NCBI GenBank assembly: GCA_900551055.1
Contig: URUK01000007.1
Span: forward strand, 1 to 64,000
Direction: 5' to 3'
Source: an uncultured Prevotella sp.
GTDB taxonomy: Bacteria > Bacteroidota > Bacteroidia > Bacteroidales > Bacteroidaceae
DNA length: 64,000 nucleotides
Shown: positions 51,285-58,758 of the stretch, piece by piece
How the letters are laid out: the number at the start of each line of letters is the position of its first letter
Position numbering within the stretch: position 1 is the stretch's first letter
Program-made: the position numbers and the translations under genes
The notes under the pieces: model-generated
Databases searched by the model: none
What the model was told of the DNA's origin: nothing
Seen by the model: the letters and a program-made list of their open reading frames with translations, nothing else

Positions 51285-52742
51285 TCATTTCTCTGGTATC
51301 TCTTCCAAAGTCTTGACCAGCAGGTCCCAGAACTTTGTCGTTGAAGGCCAGTGGGCACGTTCGCTCGGGGTGTGGGGCGACTGCAGCGTCGGGCCGAACG
51401 AGCAGATGTCAAGACCCGGATACTTTGAAAGTATGATGCTGCACTCCAGTCCTGCATGTACGACTTGCACCGTAGGCTCGTTGCCGAAGAGGTCGTTGTA
51501 TATCTTGCGCATGCGCTTTATAAGCTCGCTCTTTGTGTTCGGGTCCCATCCGCCGTAAGCTCCGCTGAACTCAACTTTCATTCCTGCCATGTTGAAACAG
51601 CTTTCGAGCGATGTGGCCAGCTCGTCTTTCTTCGTCTCGCTTGAGCTGCGCGCCAGGATTTTCACTGCCGCCTTGCCGCCTTCGATGTCAACGATAGCGA
51701 GGTTTGATGATGTCTCCACGATGCCGGGTATTGACGGGATGTAACGCCATACGCCGTCGTGCGCCGCGTAGATGGCGTCAACGAGGTTGTCCTGTATCTC
51801 CTGCGGCACGACGTTTGCAGGCAGTTCAACGTCTTCAATGACGACTTCGATATTGTCCTCGATGTCCTTGTACTCGTCGTTGAACGTCTCGCGGTAGTTG
51901 TTTACAATCTCTTCAAGGTCGGCCTTGTTCTCCTTCGGCAGCGTGAGAACAGCCTCGGCTTCGCGCGGAATGGCGTTGCGCATGTTGCCTCCATGCCATG
52001 AAGCGAGGCGCGCCTCGTCGTCGGCGATGGCCTCGCGGATGATGCGCACGAGCATCTTATTGGCGTTTCCGCGGCCTGCTGAGATTTCAAGTCCGGAGTG
52101 TCCGCCCTTCAGTCCCTTTATGGTTATGCGCACGGCGATGTCATCCTTGTCGCTTTCCTCTTCCTTATATTCCAACGTTGCGGTGATGTCAACGCCTCCG
52201 GCGCTGCCTATAATGAGTTCGCCCTCTTCCTCGGTGTCGAGGTTGAGCAGTATTTCTCCTTCCAATTCACCGGCTGGAAGGCCGTTTGCGCCGTACATGC
52301 CGGTTTCCTCGTCGGCAGTGATAAGCGCCTCGATGGGTCCGTGCTTCAGGTCTTTGGCCTCCATGACGGCCATGATTGCAGCCACTCCGAGGCCGTCGTC
52401 AGCACCGAGAGTTGTGCCCTTTGCCTTCACCCAGTCACCGTCGATGTAGGTCTGTATGGGGTCGGTCTCGAAGTTATGGGTGCTGTCTTTCTCCTTCTGC
52501 GGCACCATGTCCATGTGTGCTTGCAGTATGGTGGTCTTGCGGTTCTCCATGCCCGGTGTGGCAGGTTTGCGCATAACGATGTTCTCTGCTTCGTCCTTGA
52601 ATGCTTCTACGCCAATGTTCTTGGCGAAGTCGAGCAGGAATTGCTGTACCTTTTCAAGGTGTCCCGACGGACGCGGAACTTGTGTCAGTGCGTAGAAGTT
52701 TCTCCAGATGCACTCCGGTTTCAGGTTTTTGATTTCACTCAT
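51285..52742 (-). CDS. pepD: Aminoacyl-histidine dipeptidase (M20C)
   Basis: 485 residues, the usual PepD length. A cytosolic two-zinc dipeptidase with broad specificity, including Xaa-His. Metal and catalytic motifs: TILQAHMDMVPQ (His, Asp), TLGADDGLGVAAIM (bridging Asp), ITADEETGMYGANG (catalytic Glu-Glu), LNLDTEEEGELIIGSAGG and, at the C-terminus, FGPTLQSPHTPSERA (His). VHAGLECSIILSKYPGLDICSFGP is a family signature. No signal peptide. A -33/-7 pair is not obvious; upstream is an AATTAAG inverted repeat. Confidence 0.96.
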   Translation of the reverse strand: MSEIKNLKPECIWRNFYALTQVPRPSGHLEKVQQFLLDFAKNIGVEAFKDEAENIVMRKPATPGMENRKTTILQAHMDMVPQKEKDSTHNFETDPIQTYIDGDWVKAKGTTLGADDGLGVAAIMAVMEAKDLKHGPIEALITADEETGMYGANGLPAGELEGEILLNLDTEEEGELIIGSAGGVDITATLEYKEEESDKDDIAVRITIKGLKGGHSGLEISAGRGNANKMLVRIIREAIADDEARLASWHGGNMRNAIPREAEAVLTLPKENKADLEEIVNNYRETFNDEYKDIEDNIEVVIEDVELPANVVPQEIQDNLVDAIYAAHDGVWRYIPSIPGIVETSSNLAIVDIEGGKAAVKILARSSSETKKDELATSLESCFNMAGMKVEFSGAYGGWDPNTKSELIKRMRKIYNDLFGNEPTVQVVHAGLECSIILSKYPGLDICSFGPTLQSPHTPSERAHWPSTTKFWDLLVKTLEEIPEK

Positions 52743-52775
52743 AGTAACTAAATATTTAAAGGTTCGTACTATTTT

Positions 52776-52882
52776 AGTTAAGAATTAAGAGTTAAGAATT
52801 AAGAAAAATACCATTGTTTGTCGTCTTTTCAGTAAGTCAGTATGGCATGTTTTCTTAATTCTTAATTCTTAACTCTTAATTA
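52776..52882. repeat. Imperfect inverted repeat, AATTAAG family
   Basis: Left arm 52776-52807 and right arm 52850-52882 are near reverse complements (about three mismatches). The right arm runs into the 3' end of the next gene: it supplies its last four to five codons and stop (52869). Confidence 0.85.
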
Positions 52883-53864
52883 ATTTTCTTGTGAAAGCCA
52901 GCGCAACCCAGCTGTATATGCCGAGAGCCACGACGAGCAGGGTCTGCACGGAGTGGACTATCAGCACGAAGTAGAGGGCGTTGTTGTCGGCCACGCCGTA
53001 GAGTATGAGCATGGTCTTTACGGCGAAATGCCACGGCCCGGCCCCGTTGGGGGTGGGAACTATTACGGCGATGCTGCCTACGACGAACGTCACCAAGGCG
53101 CACTGGAGGCCGAGATGGGCGGTGAAGTCGAAGCAGAAGAACGTCAGGTAATAGTGCAGGAAGTAGCAAACCCAGATGGCAAGGGTGTAGATTATGAACA
53201 GGTGAACGTTCTTTACGCCTTTGAGCGACACCACTCCCTGCCATATTCCGCCTACGGTGGCTTTTACCTTATTGTATATTGAGAGCTTTTTCAGAAGGAT
53301 GTGTAGCAACAGCAACGCGGCTACGGCACAGGCTGCGGTGACGATGTAGCCCGTGGTGGAGAACTTGCCGAGGATTGAGTCCATGCTCGTGCCCGTCTTG
53401 TTGAAGAACGTGGAGAACACCCTCATCTGCATGAAGAGTGTCAGCATGCACACGGCGGCCATGAGCAGCATGTCTATGGCACGTTCGGTTACAACCGTTC
53501 CGAGGGCTTTTGGAAACGAAACGTCGTCGTATCTCTTGAGCACTCCGCACCGCGTGAACTCGCCGATGCGCGGCACTACGAGGCTGGCCGCGTATGATAG
53601 GAACACCGCATGGACGGCCGTCGCCGTTCTCGGGCGTTCGCCTATAGGCTCAAGCGTCTGCCGCCAGCGCCATCCGCGGAACATCTGTGCCAGTATGCCG
53701 AAGGGGAAAGAAAGCAGCATCCACGTCCAGTCCATGCCGTGCAGCAGTATGTCATCGACGCTGCGGAAGTCGAAGTCGCGGTACATCCAATACAGGATGA
53801 CACCTCCGAACAAGAGCGGAAGCAGTATTTTGACTGTATTGTTGACAATGGATGCAGTTTTCAC
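52869..53864 (-). CDS. Lysylphosphatidylglycerol synthase-type transmembrane (flippase-like) protein
   Basis: 331 residues, about eight membrane helices, family UPF0104/AglD-like: VKILLPLLFGGVILYWMYRDFDF, FPFGILAQMFRGWRWRQTLEP, VPRIGEFTRCGVLKRYDDVSFPKALGTVVTERAIDMLLM and VIVPTPNGAGPWHFAVKTML are characteristic. It lacks the soluble synthase domain of MprF, so lipid or polyprenyl-glycan translocation is suspected but unproven for the family. The start appears to be GTG at 53864, 20 bp after a TAAGTTTGC -7 box (53884-53892). The C-terminal residues KLIKS come from the adjoining inverted repeat. Confidence 0.82.
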   Translation of the reverse strand: MKTASIVNNTVKILLPLLFGGVILYWMYRDFDFRSVDDILLHGMDWTWMLLSFPFGILAQMFRGWRWRQTLEPIGERPRTATAVHAVFLSYAASLVVPRIGEFTRCGVLKRYDDVSFPKALGTVVTERAIDMLLMAAVCMLTLFMQMRVFSTFFNKTGTSMDSILGKFSTTGYIVTAACAVAALLLLHILLKKLSIYNKVKATVGGIWQGVVSLKGVKNVHLFIIYTLAIWVCYFLHYYLTFFCFDFTAHLGLQCALVTFVVGSIAVIVPTPNGAGPWHFAVKTMLILYGVADNNALYFVLIVHSVQTLLVVALGIYSWVALAFTRKLIKS

Positions 53865-54021
53865 GCTGTTGAGTGATTTTAATGCAAACTTACAATAAAA
53901 AATCCAAACGGCGGTATGTGTGGTTGTTTTTTTTATTCTTTAACCCTAATATGCCGTTCAAACGGTGGTCCCGCACAGGATTTTCGCCGTGGGTGTTGTT
54001 GCCAAGCAGACAATGGTATAT

Positions 54022-54054
54022 AAGCTCCCTCCCTTTGGGAGGGCTGGGGTGGGT
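54022..54054. repeat. Single arm of the CCCACCCCAGCCCTCCC repeat family
   Basis: AAGCTCCCTCCCTTTGGGAG and the following GGGCTGGGGTGGGT match the right arm at 11530-11562. No left arm nearby, so it is half an element. Confidence 0.7.
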
Positions 54055-54102
54055 GTCTGGTTTTGCAGGGGTGTGTGTGAGATTTGATTGGGGCGGTTTT
54101 CC

Positions 54103-54183
54103 AATATGCCGTCTTTTAGCCTGCAAAAGGTGGCATATTGGAACGCAAAAGGTGGCCTTTTACAATGCGAAAGGCCACCTTTT
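54103..54183. repeat. 22-bp-period array M (4 units)
   Basis: Cores at 54103 (AATATGCCGTCTTTT), 54125 (AAAAGGTGGCATATT), 54147 (AAAAGGTGGCCTTTT) and 54169 (GAAAGGCCACCTTTT). Units 3 and 4 pair over 14 of 15. Units 1 and 2 share matching AATAT/ATATT ends. Region 53865-54255 otherwise holds only the half-repeat at 54022. Confidence 0.85.
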
Positions 54184-54255
54184 GCAAAACAGGCGGATAA
54201 CGCCCTTGGCGTAAGGGGTTAGGATATGTTCATAGAGTGTTGGTCATAGTTGCCG

Positions 54256-55602
54256 TCATTCCGTAAGAAGGGCGTCGTGAAGGATCTTCTTCAGGCGTTC
54301 GACGAGCGTCATGGAGGGTTGCGGTTTTTGGGGCGTGTCAGGCTCTACGGCTGTTCCGCCTCCACCGAAAGGCGTGCCGTCGCCGCCCGGTGTGTTGGCT
54401 TCTGTGCCTGTTCCGTTGTTGTCGTTACCGCCGGAAGGCTCGTCGTCGTCGGGCGTTTCACCGCCATCGGTGTTTGTGACGGTTATCGGTATATCGTCAT
54501 GATTTTGCGGAGTAGTGTCGCTCTTGCCGTTGCCGGGAGAGTAAAGCTTCTTTATCAGTCCGCGGTAATGCTCGTCGTCATTGTCCCTTTTGCTGTCGTC
54601 TGTCGAGTCGAAGTCCTTGTCTTCATCGTCAAGTCCTGTGGCAAGTATGGCTATCTTGGCGTCTTCGCCTATGGTATCGTCGTCGGATACGCCCCATATT
54701 ACTTCAATTTGCGGCGACAGCTCGTCCATGAACGCGTCTATTTCCTGTAGTTCGTCAACGAACAGCGGACAGTCAGGATTGGTGTAAATGTTGAACAGTA
54801 TGCGCTTGGCCTTGCTCACATCGCAGCCGTAGAGCAGGGGAGAGTCAAGGGCGTTGATGATTGCTTTCTCCACACGGTGCTCTCCTCCGGCGCGTCCTAT
54901 GGCCATTATCGCGCCTCCGCCGCCTTTCATCGTAGTCTCGACATCGCGGAAGTCAAGGTTAATGTCGCCTTCGATGGTGATAAGTTCGGATATGCTCTTT
55001 ACCGCGTTCCCAAGCACGTTGTCGGCGTACTTGAAAGAATCCTTTACCGAAATGCGCGTGTCTGAATATACTTCACACAGGCGTTCGTTGTTCACAATGA
55101 GTAGTGCGTCGACGTTCTTGCGCATCTCTTCGACTCCCTTCAGTGCCTTTATAATCTTCCTTTCCTTCTCGAAATAGAACGGGATTGTTACCACTCCGAT
55201 TGTCAACATGCCCATTTCCTTGGCGACGGAGGCCACCACCGGGCCTGCGCCCGTGCCCGTGCCGCCTCCCATTCCGGCTGTGATGAACACCATTTTCGTG
55301 TTGTCTGAAAACAGCTTCTTTATCCCGTCGATGCTCTTCTCGGCCTCTTCCTTGCCCTTTTCGGGTACGCCGCCGACACCCAATCCGCAATCGCCGAGCA
55401 GTACTTTGACGGGCACAGGCGAGTGGGCAAGCGACTTGCTGTCGGTGTTGCAGACGGCAAACGACACGTCGCTGATGCCTTCCTCATACATGTTTCTCAC
55501 CGCGTTGCAGCCTCCGCCGCCAACGCCGATGACCTTGATGATGTTCTTTGTCATGTCTACGGGTTCGCCGTAGTCGACTATGCTATGTCTTGTTTCTTGC
55601 AT
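54256..55602 (-). CDS. ftsZ: FtsZ-family cell-division GTPase, solitary and divergent
   Basis: 448 residues. GTPase core: IKVIGVGGGGCNAV (nucleotide loop T1), ITAGMGGGTGTGAGPVVASVA (tubulin signature; most FtsZ have GAAP where this has GAGP), NERLCEVYSD, and T7 loop GDINLDFRDVET with catalytic Asp. After about residue 330 comes an acidic, Gly/Pro/Asp-rich linker of about 90 residues and the ending SMTLVERLKKILHDALLTE, unlike the usual FtsZ C-terminal peptide. It has its own promoter (55622-55652) and is not beside ftsA, ftsQ or mur genes. It may be the only FtsZ moved out of the division cluster or a second paralog; the window cannot decide. Confidence 0.85.
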   Translation of the reverse strand: MQETRHSIVDYGEPVDMTKNIIKVIGVGGGGCNAVRNMYEEGISDVSFAVCNTDSKSLAHSPVPVKVLLGDCGLGVGGVPEKGKEEAEKSIDGIKKLFSDNTKMVFITAGMGGGTGTGAGPVVASVAKEMGMLTIGVVTIPFYFEKERKIIKALKGVEEMRKNVDALLIVNNERLCEVYSDTRISVKDSFKYADNVLGNAVKSISELITIEGDINLDFRDVETTMKGGGGAIMAIGRAGGEHRVEKAIINALDSPLLYGCDVSKAKRILFNIYTNPDCPLFVDELQEIDAFMDELSPQIEVIWGVSDDDTIGEDAKIAILATGLDDEDKDFDSTDDSKRDNDDEHYRGLIKKLYSPGNGKSDTTPQNHDDIPITVTNTDGGETPDDDEPSGGNDNNGTGTEANTPGGDGTPFGGGGTAVEPDTPQKPQPSMTLVERLKKILHDALLTE

Positions 55603-55621
55603 GATGTTACGGTTTTATGCC

Positions 55622-55652
55622 GCAAAGATAGTTATCTTTCATATAAAGACAA
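55622..55652 (-). promoter_or_regulatory. Promoter of the solitary ftsZ
   Basis: Minus strand: TTG (55652-55650), 19 bp, TATCTTTGC (55630-55622), 20 bp before the start codon. Confidence 0.6.
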
Positions 55653-55730
55653 TATGTCTGCAAGGCTTGCAGACGAAAAAACTTTACACGGTACGGCTGT
55701 TTTAATGAAATAAAGGAGTATTTTTGCATC

Positions 55731-56324
55731 ATGGAAACAGTGGGAAACGGCATGGGAAACGCGGAAGAACTGGCAAAGGAACTGCGCGTGTTGGTGGCAA
55801 GGATGGAGCAGACGGGGCGTTATGACCTGATGCTCCGTGCCATAAGCGTGCCCGTGCTGGAGCGTCTGCGTATTGAGGCCGCACGCGCAAAGCTGAGCCG
55901 GCTGGTGATAACGCGCGATTTCCGCTTCATCTTGCAGGACTATAACAAGGAGGTGGTGCTTACTCCTGTACACAAGGCTTTGTACATATTCTTCCTCAAC
56001 CATGAGGAAGGCATTGAGTTTAAGGACTTGTCCGACCATGCGGAAGAGCTGCGCAGGCTGTACAGACTCGTGTCGCCAAGCTCTGACTCGGCCAAGATTG
56101 ACGAAACGGTAAGCCGCCTCACCAATCCTACCGACAATGCAATCAACGAGAAATGTTCGCGCATCAAGGCCGCGTTTGCCTGCCTTATGGATGAATACAC
56201 ATTAGATTATTACATGATAAGCAGCCACACCACGCGTCATTTCAACAGCTCGATGCGTGTATGGTTCAAGCGTCTTAAACTCATCACGCTGCCGAGAGAG
56301 CTTGTTGTCAGGGAGTATGAATAG
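55731..56324 (+). CDS. Conserved-looking protein of unknown function
   Basis: 197 residues, not recognised. No signal peptide or membrane helix. Mostly helical: an N-terminal helical third (ELAKELRVLVARMEQTGRYDLMLRAISVPVLERLR), a strand pair (LVITRDFRFILQDYNKEVVLTPVHKALYIFFLNHEEGIEFKDL) resembling a winged-helix segment, and a basic C-terminal region (HTTRHFNSSMRVWFKRLKLITLPRELVVREYE). A TATTTTTGC box ends only 3 bp before the first ATG, so translation may begin at residue 8 (55752). It is divergent from ftsZ, with 128 bp between them. A regulatory role is a guess from the fold hints only. Confidence 0.65.
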   Translation: METVGNGMGNAEELAKELRVLVARMEQTGRYDLMLRAISVPVLERLRIEAARAKLSRLVITRDFRFILQDYNKEVVLTPVHKALYIFFLNHEEGIEFKDLSDHAEELRRLYRLVSPSSDSAKIDETVSRLTNPTDNAINEKCSRIKAAFACLMDEYTLDYYMISSHTTRHFNSSMRVWFKRLKLITLPRELVVREYE

Positions 56325-56340
56325 TGGAAGCGGACAGTGA

Positions 56341-56403
56341 AAAGCGGAAAAGTGAAAAATCCGAATGCTTTATAGGGTGATGGATTTTTCACTTTTCCGC
56401 TTT
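56341..56403. repeat. Perfect 22-bp inverted repeat overlapping a gene end
   Basis: 56341-56362 (AAAGCGGAAAAGTGAAAAAT...) is the exact reverse complement of 56382-56403, loop 19 nt. The right arm and loop encode the C-terminus of the adjacent minus-strand methyltransferase. Confidence 0.9.
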
Positions 56404-57353
56404 CCATTGTTCGCCCTGTTTTGAAGGTTCAGCGTATTTCTTTCCCAAAACACGCCGCCGCTGTAGCCCTGTATGCTTTTGTCTTCATCGGCCATGGCGA
56501 GGCGTTTGGCGGCGAGCAGGGCGTAGTCACGGTTTATTTCGATGCCGCAGTACTGCCTGCCGAGCTTCTTGGCGACGACCGATGTTGTGCCGCTGCCAAG
56601 GAAAGGGTCGAACACTACGCCGCCTTCGGGGCAGGAGGCGAGGATGAGTTTTGCTATGAGTTTCTCAGGCTTCTGTGTGGGATGCTCGGTGTTTTCGGGC
56701 ATCGACCAGTACGGAATGCTGATGTCGTCCCAAAAGTTTGAGGGGTGGGTGAGGCGGAAATTGCCGTCCTCTGTTTCTTCCCAGTCCTTCGGTTTGCCGT
56801 CAACCTTATAGGGGGCGATGACGCGGCGCTTCATCTTCACCGCTTCAACGTCGAAGTAATAGTTGCCGGCGTCCATCACGGCGAACCATATATCCTCCAT
56901 GGCGTTTTTCCAGTTAGTCTTCGCTCCGCGCCCTTTCTCGCGCTGCCAGGTGATGCGGTTCTTTATGGTTGCTACCGAGTCGAGCACCTGGAACACCGCA
57001 CTTGAGCTTTTCCAGTCACAACATACGTACAGGCTGCCGTCGGGCTTCAGGCATCTTACAATCTTGGGAAGCCAGCTGCGTATGTATTCAGTGTAGCTGT
57101 CGTTGCTGGTGGCCTTGAACTTCATGCCTGCAAAATCTTTTGAAAGGTTGTAGGGAGGGTCTATCACGAGCAGGTCGGCGAAGCCTTCTGGCAGGAATTC
57201 GATGATGTCGAACAAGTTTTGGTTGATAGTTTTGCCTATAATGTCGCTTGCGGTGCATGCTGCGTCAATCTTGCTCAGGCTGGGTTGAAGCGTGGCCTTG
57301 TCGGCTTCGGTCAGTATGATGGTGCGGTTTCTTTCCGAGCGGGGTTTTTCCAT
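56370..57353 (-). CDS. Orphan DNA amino-methyltransferase (beta class, N6A or N4C)
   Basis: 327 residues from the ATG at 57353 (MEKPRSERNRTIILTEADKATL); an earlier in-frame TTG overlaps the -7 box TAATTTTGC (57379-57371) and is unlikely. Motif IV DLLVIDPPYNLSKDF precedes motif I VFDPFLGSGTTSVVAKKLGR, the beta-class order. HPTQKPEKLIAKLI links them and GIEINRDYALLAAKRL follows. The target-recognition region lies between (about residues 110-215). DPPY is more common in N6-adenine enzymes, but N4-cytosine is not excluded. There is no restriction gene next to it. The last residues KRKSEKSITL are encoded by an inverted repeat. Confidence 0.88.
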   Translation of the reverse strand: MEKPRSERNRTIILTEADKATLQPSLSKIDAACTASDIIGKTINQNLFDIIEFLPEGFADLLVIDPPYNLSKDFAGMKFKATSNDSYTEYIRSWLPKIVRCLKPDGSLYVCCDWKSSSAVFQVLDSVATIKNRITWQREKGRGAKTNWKNAMEDIWFAVMDAGNYYFDVEAVKMKRRVIAPYKVDGKPKDWEETEDGNFRLTHPSNFWDDISIPYWSMPENTEHPTQKPEKLIAKLILASCPEGGVVFDPFLGSGTTSVVAKKLGRQYCGIEINRDYALLAAKRLAMADEDKSIQGYSGGVFWERNTLNLQNRANNGKRKSEKSITL

Positions 57354-57492
57354 AGGCTGTTGTTTTTGTGGCAAAATTACTCAATTTAGGGCAAGGCGGC
57401 AAATTTGCCGGCGGTAAAAGTACCGTGCTTGCAAGGCACTTGGAACGTGCTTTGTGACCTATGGCGTAACGTATTGATATTCAATGCGTTGT

Positions 57493-57573
57493 AAAAGGCC
57501 GTCTTTTACAGCGCAAAAGGTGACCTTTTAGAAGGTAAAAGACGGCTTTTTGCTTCCTAATTTGCCACCTTTT
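57493..57573. repeat. 22-bp-period array N (4 units)
   Basis: Cores at 57493 (AAAAGGCCGTCTTTT), 57515 (AAAAGGTGACCTTTT), 57537 (AAAAGACGGCTTTTT) and 57559 (AATTTGCCACCTTTT). One period upstream (57471) is the palindromic GTATTGATATTCAAT in the same register. Confidence 0.85.
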
Positions 57574-57574
57574 A

Positions 57575-57678
57575 AATTGAGAGTTGATAATTGGGAATGG
57601 ATAATTATGATTTGCCTTGTTGGCAAGCAGCCTTAAAGGTAATCATAATTATCCATTTTCAATTTCCCATTCTCAATT
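57575..57678. repeat. Imperfect 38-bp inverted repeat
   Basis: 57575-57612 (AATTGAGAGTTGATAATTGG...) faces 57641-57678 (...CCCATTCTCAATT) with a few mismatches. Directly adjoins array N. Confidence 0.8.
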
Positions 57679-57692
57679 AAAAGCGGCATCCT

Positions 57693-57720
57693 CCCCAGCC
57701 CTCCCGAAGGGAGGGAGCTT
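57693..57720. repeat. Single arm of the CCCACCCCAGCCCTCCC repeat family
   Basis: CCCCAGCCCTCCCGAAGGGA followed by GGGAGCTT matches the left arm at 11424-11456. Region 57354-57850 otherwise contains array N, the 57575 element and the lpxA terminator. Confidence 0.7.
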
Positions 57721-57806
57721 TATATGCTTTTTCTGATTAGGTATATTAGTCTTATTTGCCTTATTTGTCCTGTTCATCCTGAATAAAGCAAGAAAATCAC
57801 AAAAAC

Positions 57807-57840
57807 AAAAAATCCGCTTCCAAAAAGGAAACGGATTTTT
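57807..57840 (-). terminator. Terminator of lpxA
   Basis: AATCCGCTTCC (57811-57821) pairs with GGAAACGGATT (57827-57837) with one mismatch, flanked by A/T runs, 11 bp beyond the lpxA stop. Confidence 0.75.
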
Positions 57841-57850
57841 GTTCTTGTTA

Positions 57851-58627
57851 TTACCACATCTTGCTTATCAGACCGAGCTTTGTCGCGTCGATAAACTCGA
57901 TTATGTGGCGCACTTCCGGCCCGTCGGGCACCTGCTCGCGTATCTGGCGCACGGCGTCGAACACGCTTGTCTGTCCGTGGAATACAAGGCGGTAGGCGTT
58001 GGCGATGTGGTCCTGCACCTTGTTGCTGACATTGTGGATGTCAAGTATCGTAGCGTTGACGCCTCCATACTTGACGGGGTTGTCGGCAGCGATGATGTAA
58101 GGTGGCACGTCGCGGCTCAGGCGGCAACCTCCCTGTATCATGGAACCTCGGCCTACACGCACGCCTGCGTTGGCGATAACGTTCGACGAGAAAATCACAT
58201 CGTTCTCAATATCGCAGTCGCCGGCTATTTTTGTTCCGTAGCCGAACACGCAGTTGTCGGAAATCTTTGTGTCGTGCGATACGTGTACGCCCTCCATCAA
58301 CACGTTGTGGTTGCCTATTACGGTTTTTCCGTCGCTGAATGTTGCGCGGTTGACTACCACGTTTTCACGTATGATGTTGTTGTCGCCGATAATAAGCGTG
58401 GAGTTGTCGCCCTTGAAGTTGAAGTCTTGCGGAATGGCAGCGAGCACGGTGTTTTGGTACACAGTGTTGCCGCGTCCCATGCGTGTGCCGTTCATTATGC
58501 TGACGTAGGGATAGATGACGCAGTCGTCGCCAATCTCAACGTCGCCCTCGATGTAGGCGAAAGGGTAGATGGTGACATTCTTTCCGATTTTCGCCTTCGG
58601 GTCTATTTCTGCTTTTGGACTTATCAT
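57851..58627 (-). CDS. lpxA: Acyl-ACP-UDP-N-acetylglucosamine O-acyltransferase
   Basis: 258 residues, normal length. First step of lipid A synthesis: transfer of a hydroxyacyl chain to UDP-GlcNAc. The first 190 residues are left-handed beta-helix hexapeptide repeats (IDPKAKIGKNVTIYPFAYIEGDVEIGDDCVIYPYVSI), the catalytic His is in MEGVHVSHDTKISDNC, and the C-terminal helical domain is ADNPVKYGGVNATIL onward. In many Bacteroidetes lpxA follows an lpxC/fabZ fusion; here it stands alone between repeats. Confidence 0.95.
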   Translation of the reverse strand: MISPKAEIDPKAKIGKNVTIYPFAYIEGDVEIGDDCVIYPYVSIMNGTRMGRGNTVYQNTVLAAIPQDFNFKGDNSTLIIGDNNIIRENVVVNRATFSDGKTVIGNHNVLMEGVHVSHDTKISDNCVFGYGTKIAGDCDIENDVIFSSNVIANAGVRVGRGSMIQGGCRLSRDVPPYIIAADNPVKYGGVNATILDIHNVSNKVQDHIANAYRLVFHGQTSVFDAVRQIREQVPDGPEVRHIIEFIDATKLGLISKMW

Positions 58628-58644
58628 ATTGTTTAATTTTAATC

Positions 58645-58753
58645 GGTTATAAGGTTGTGGGTTTTACGGTTATACGGTTTGAGTTGTTGTGAGGTCATAA
58701 CGGTTTCCCGGCTTTTACCGTATAACCTTATGACCTCATAACCGCACAACCCT
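58645..58753. repeat. Imperfect inverted repeat, GGTTATAAGG family
   Basis: GGTTATAAGGTTGTGGGTTT (from 58645) faces ACCTCATAACCGCACAACCC (to 58753). A nested pair GAGGTCATAACGG (58691) and its complement before 58738 lies inside. It separates lpxA from the efflux operon. Confidence 0.75.
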
Positions 58754-58758
58754 ACACT

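Noticed and set aside
2089..57573. CRISPR array interpretation of the 22-bp repeats
   Set aside because: Spacers are only 7 bp, repeats 15 bp and variable at the centre, arrays have 3-5 units at fourteen places, and no cas genes are present.
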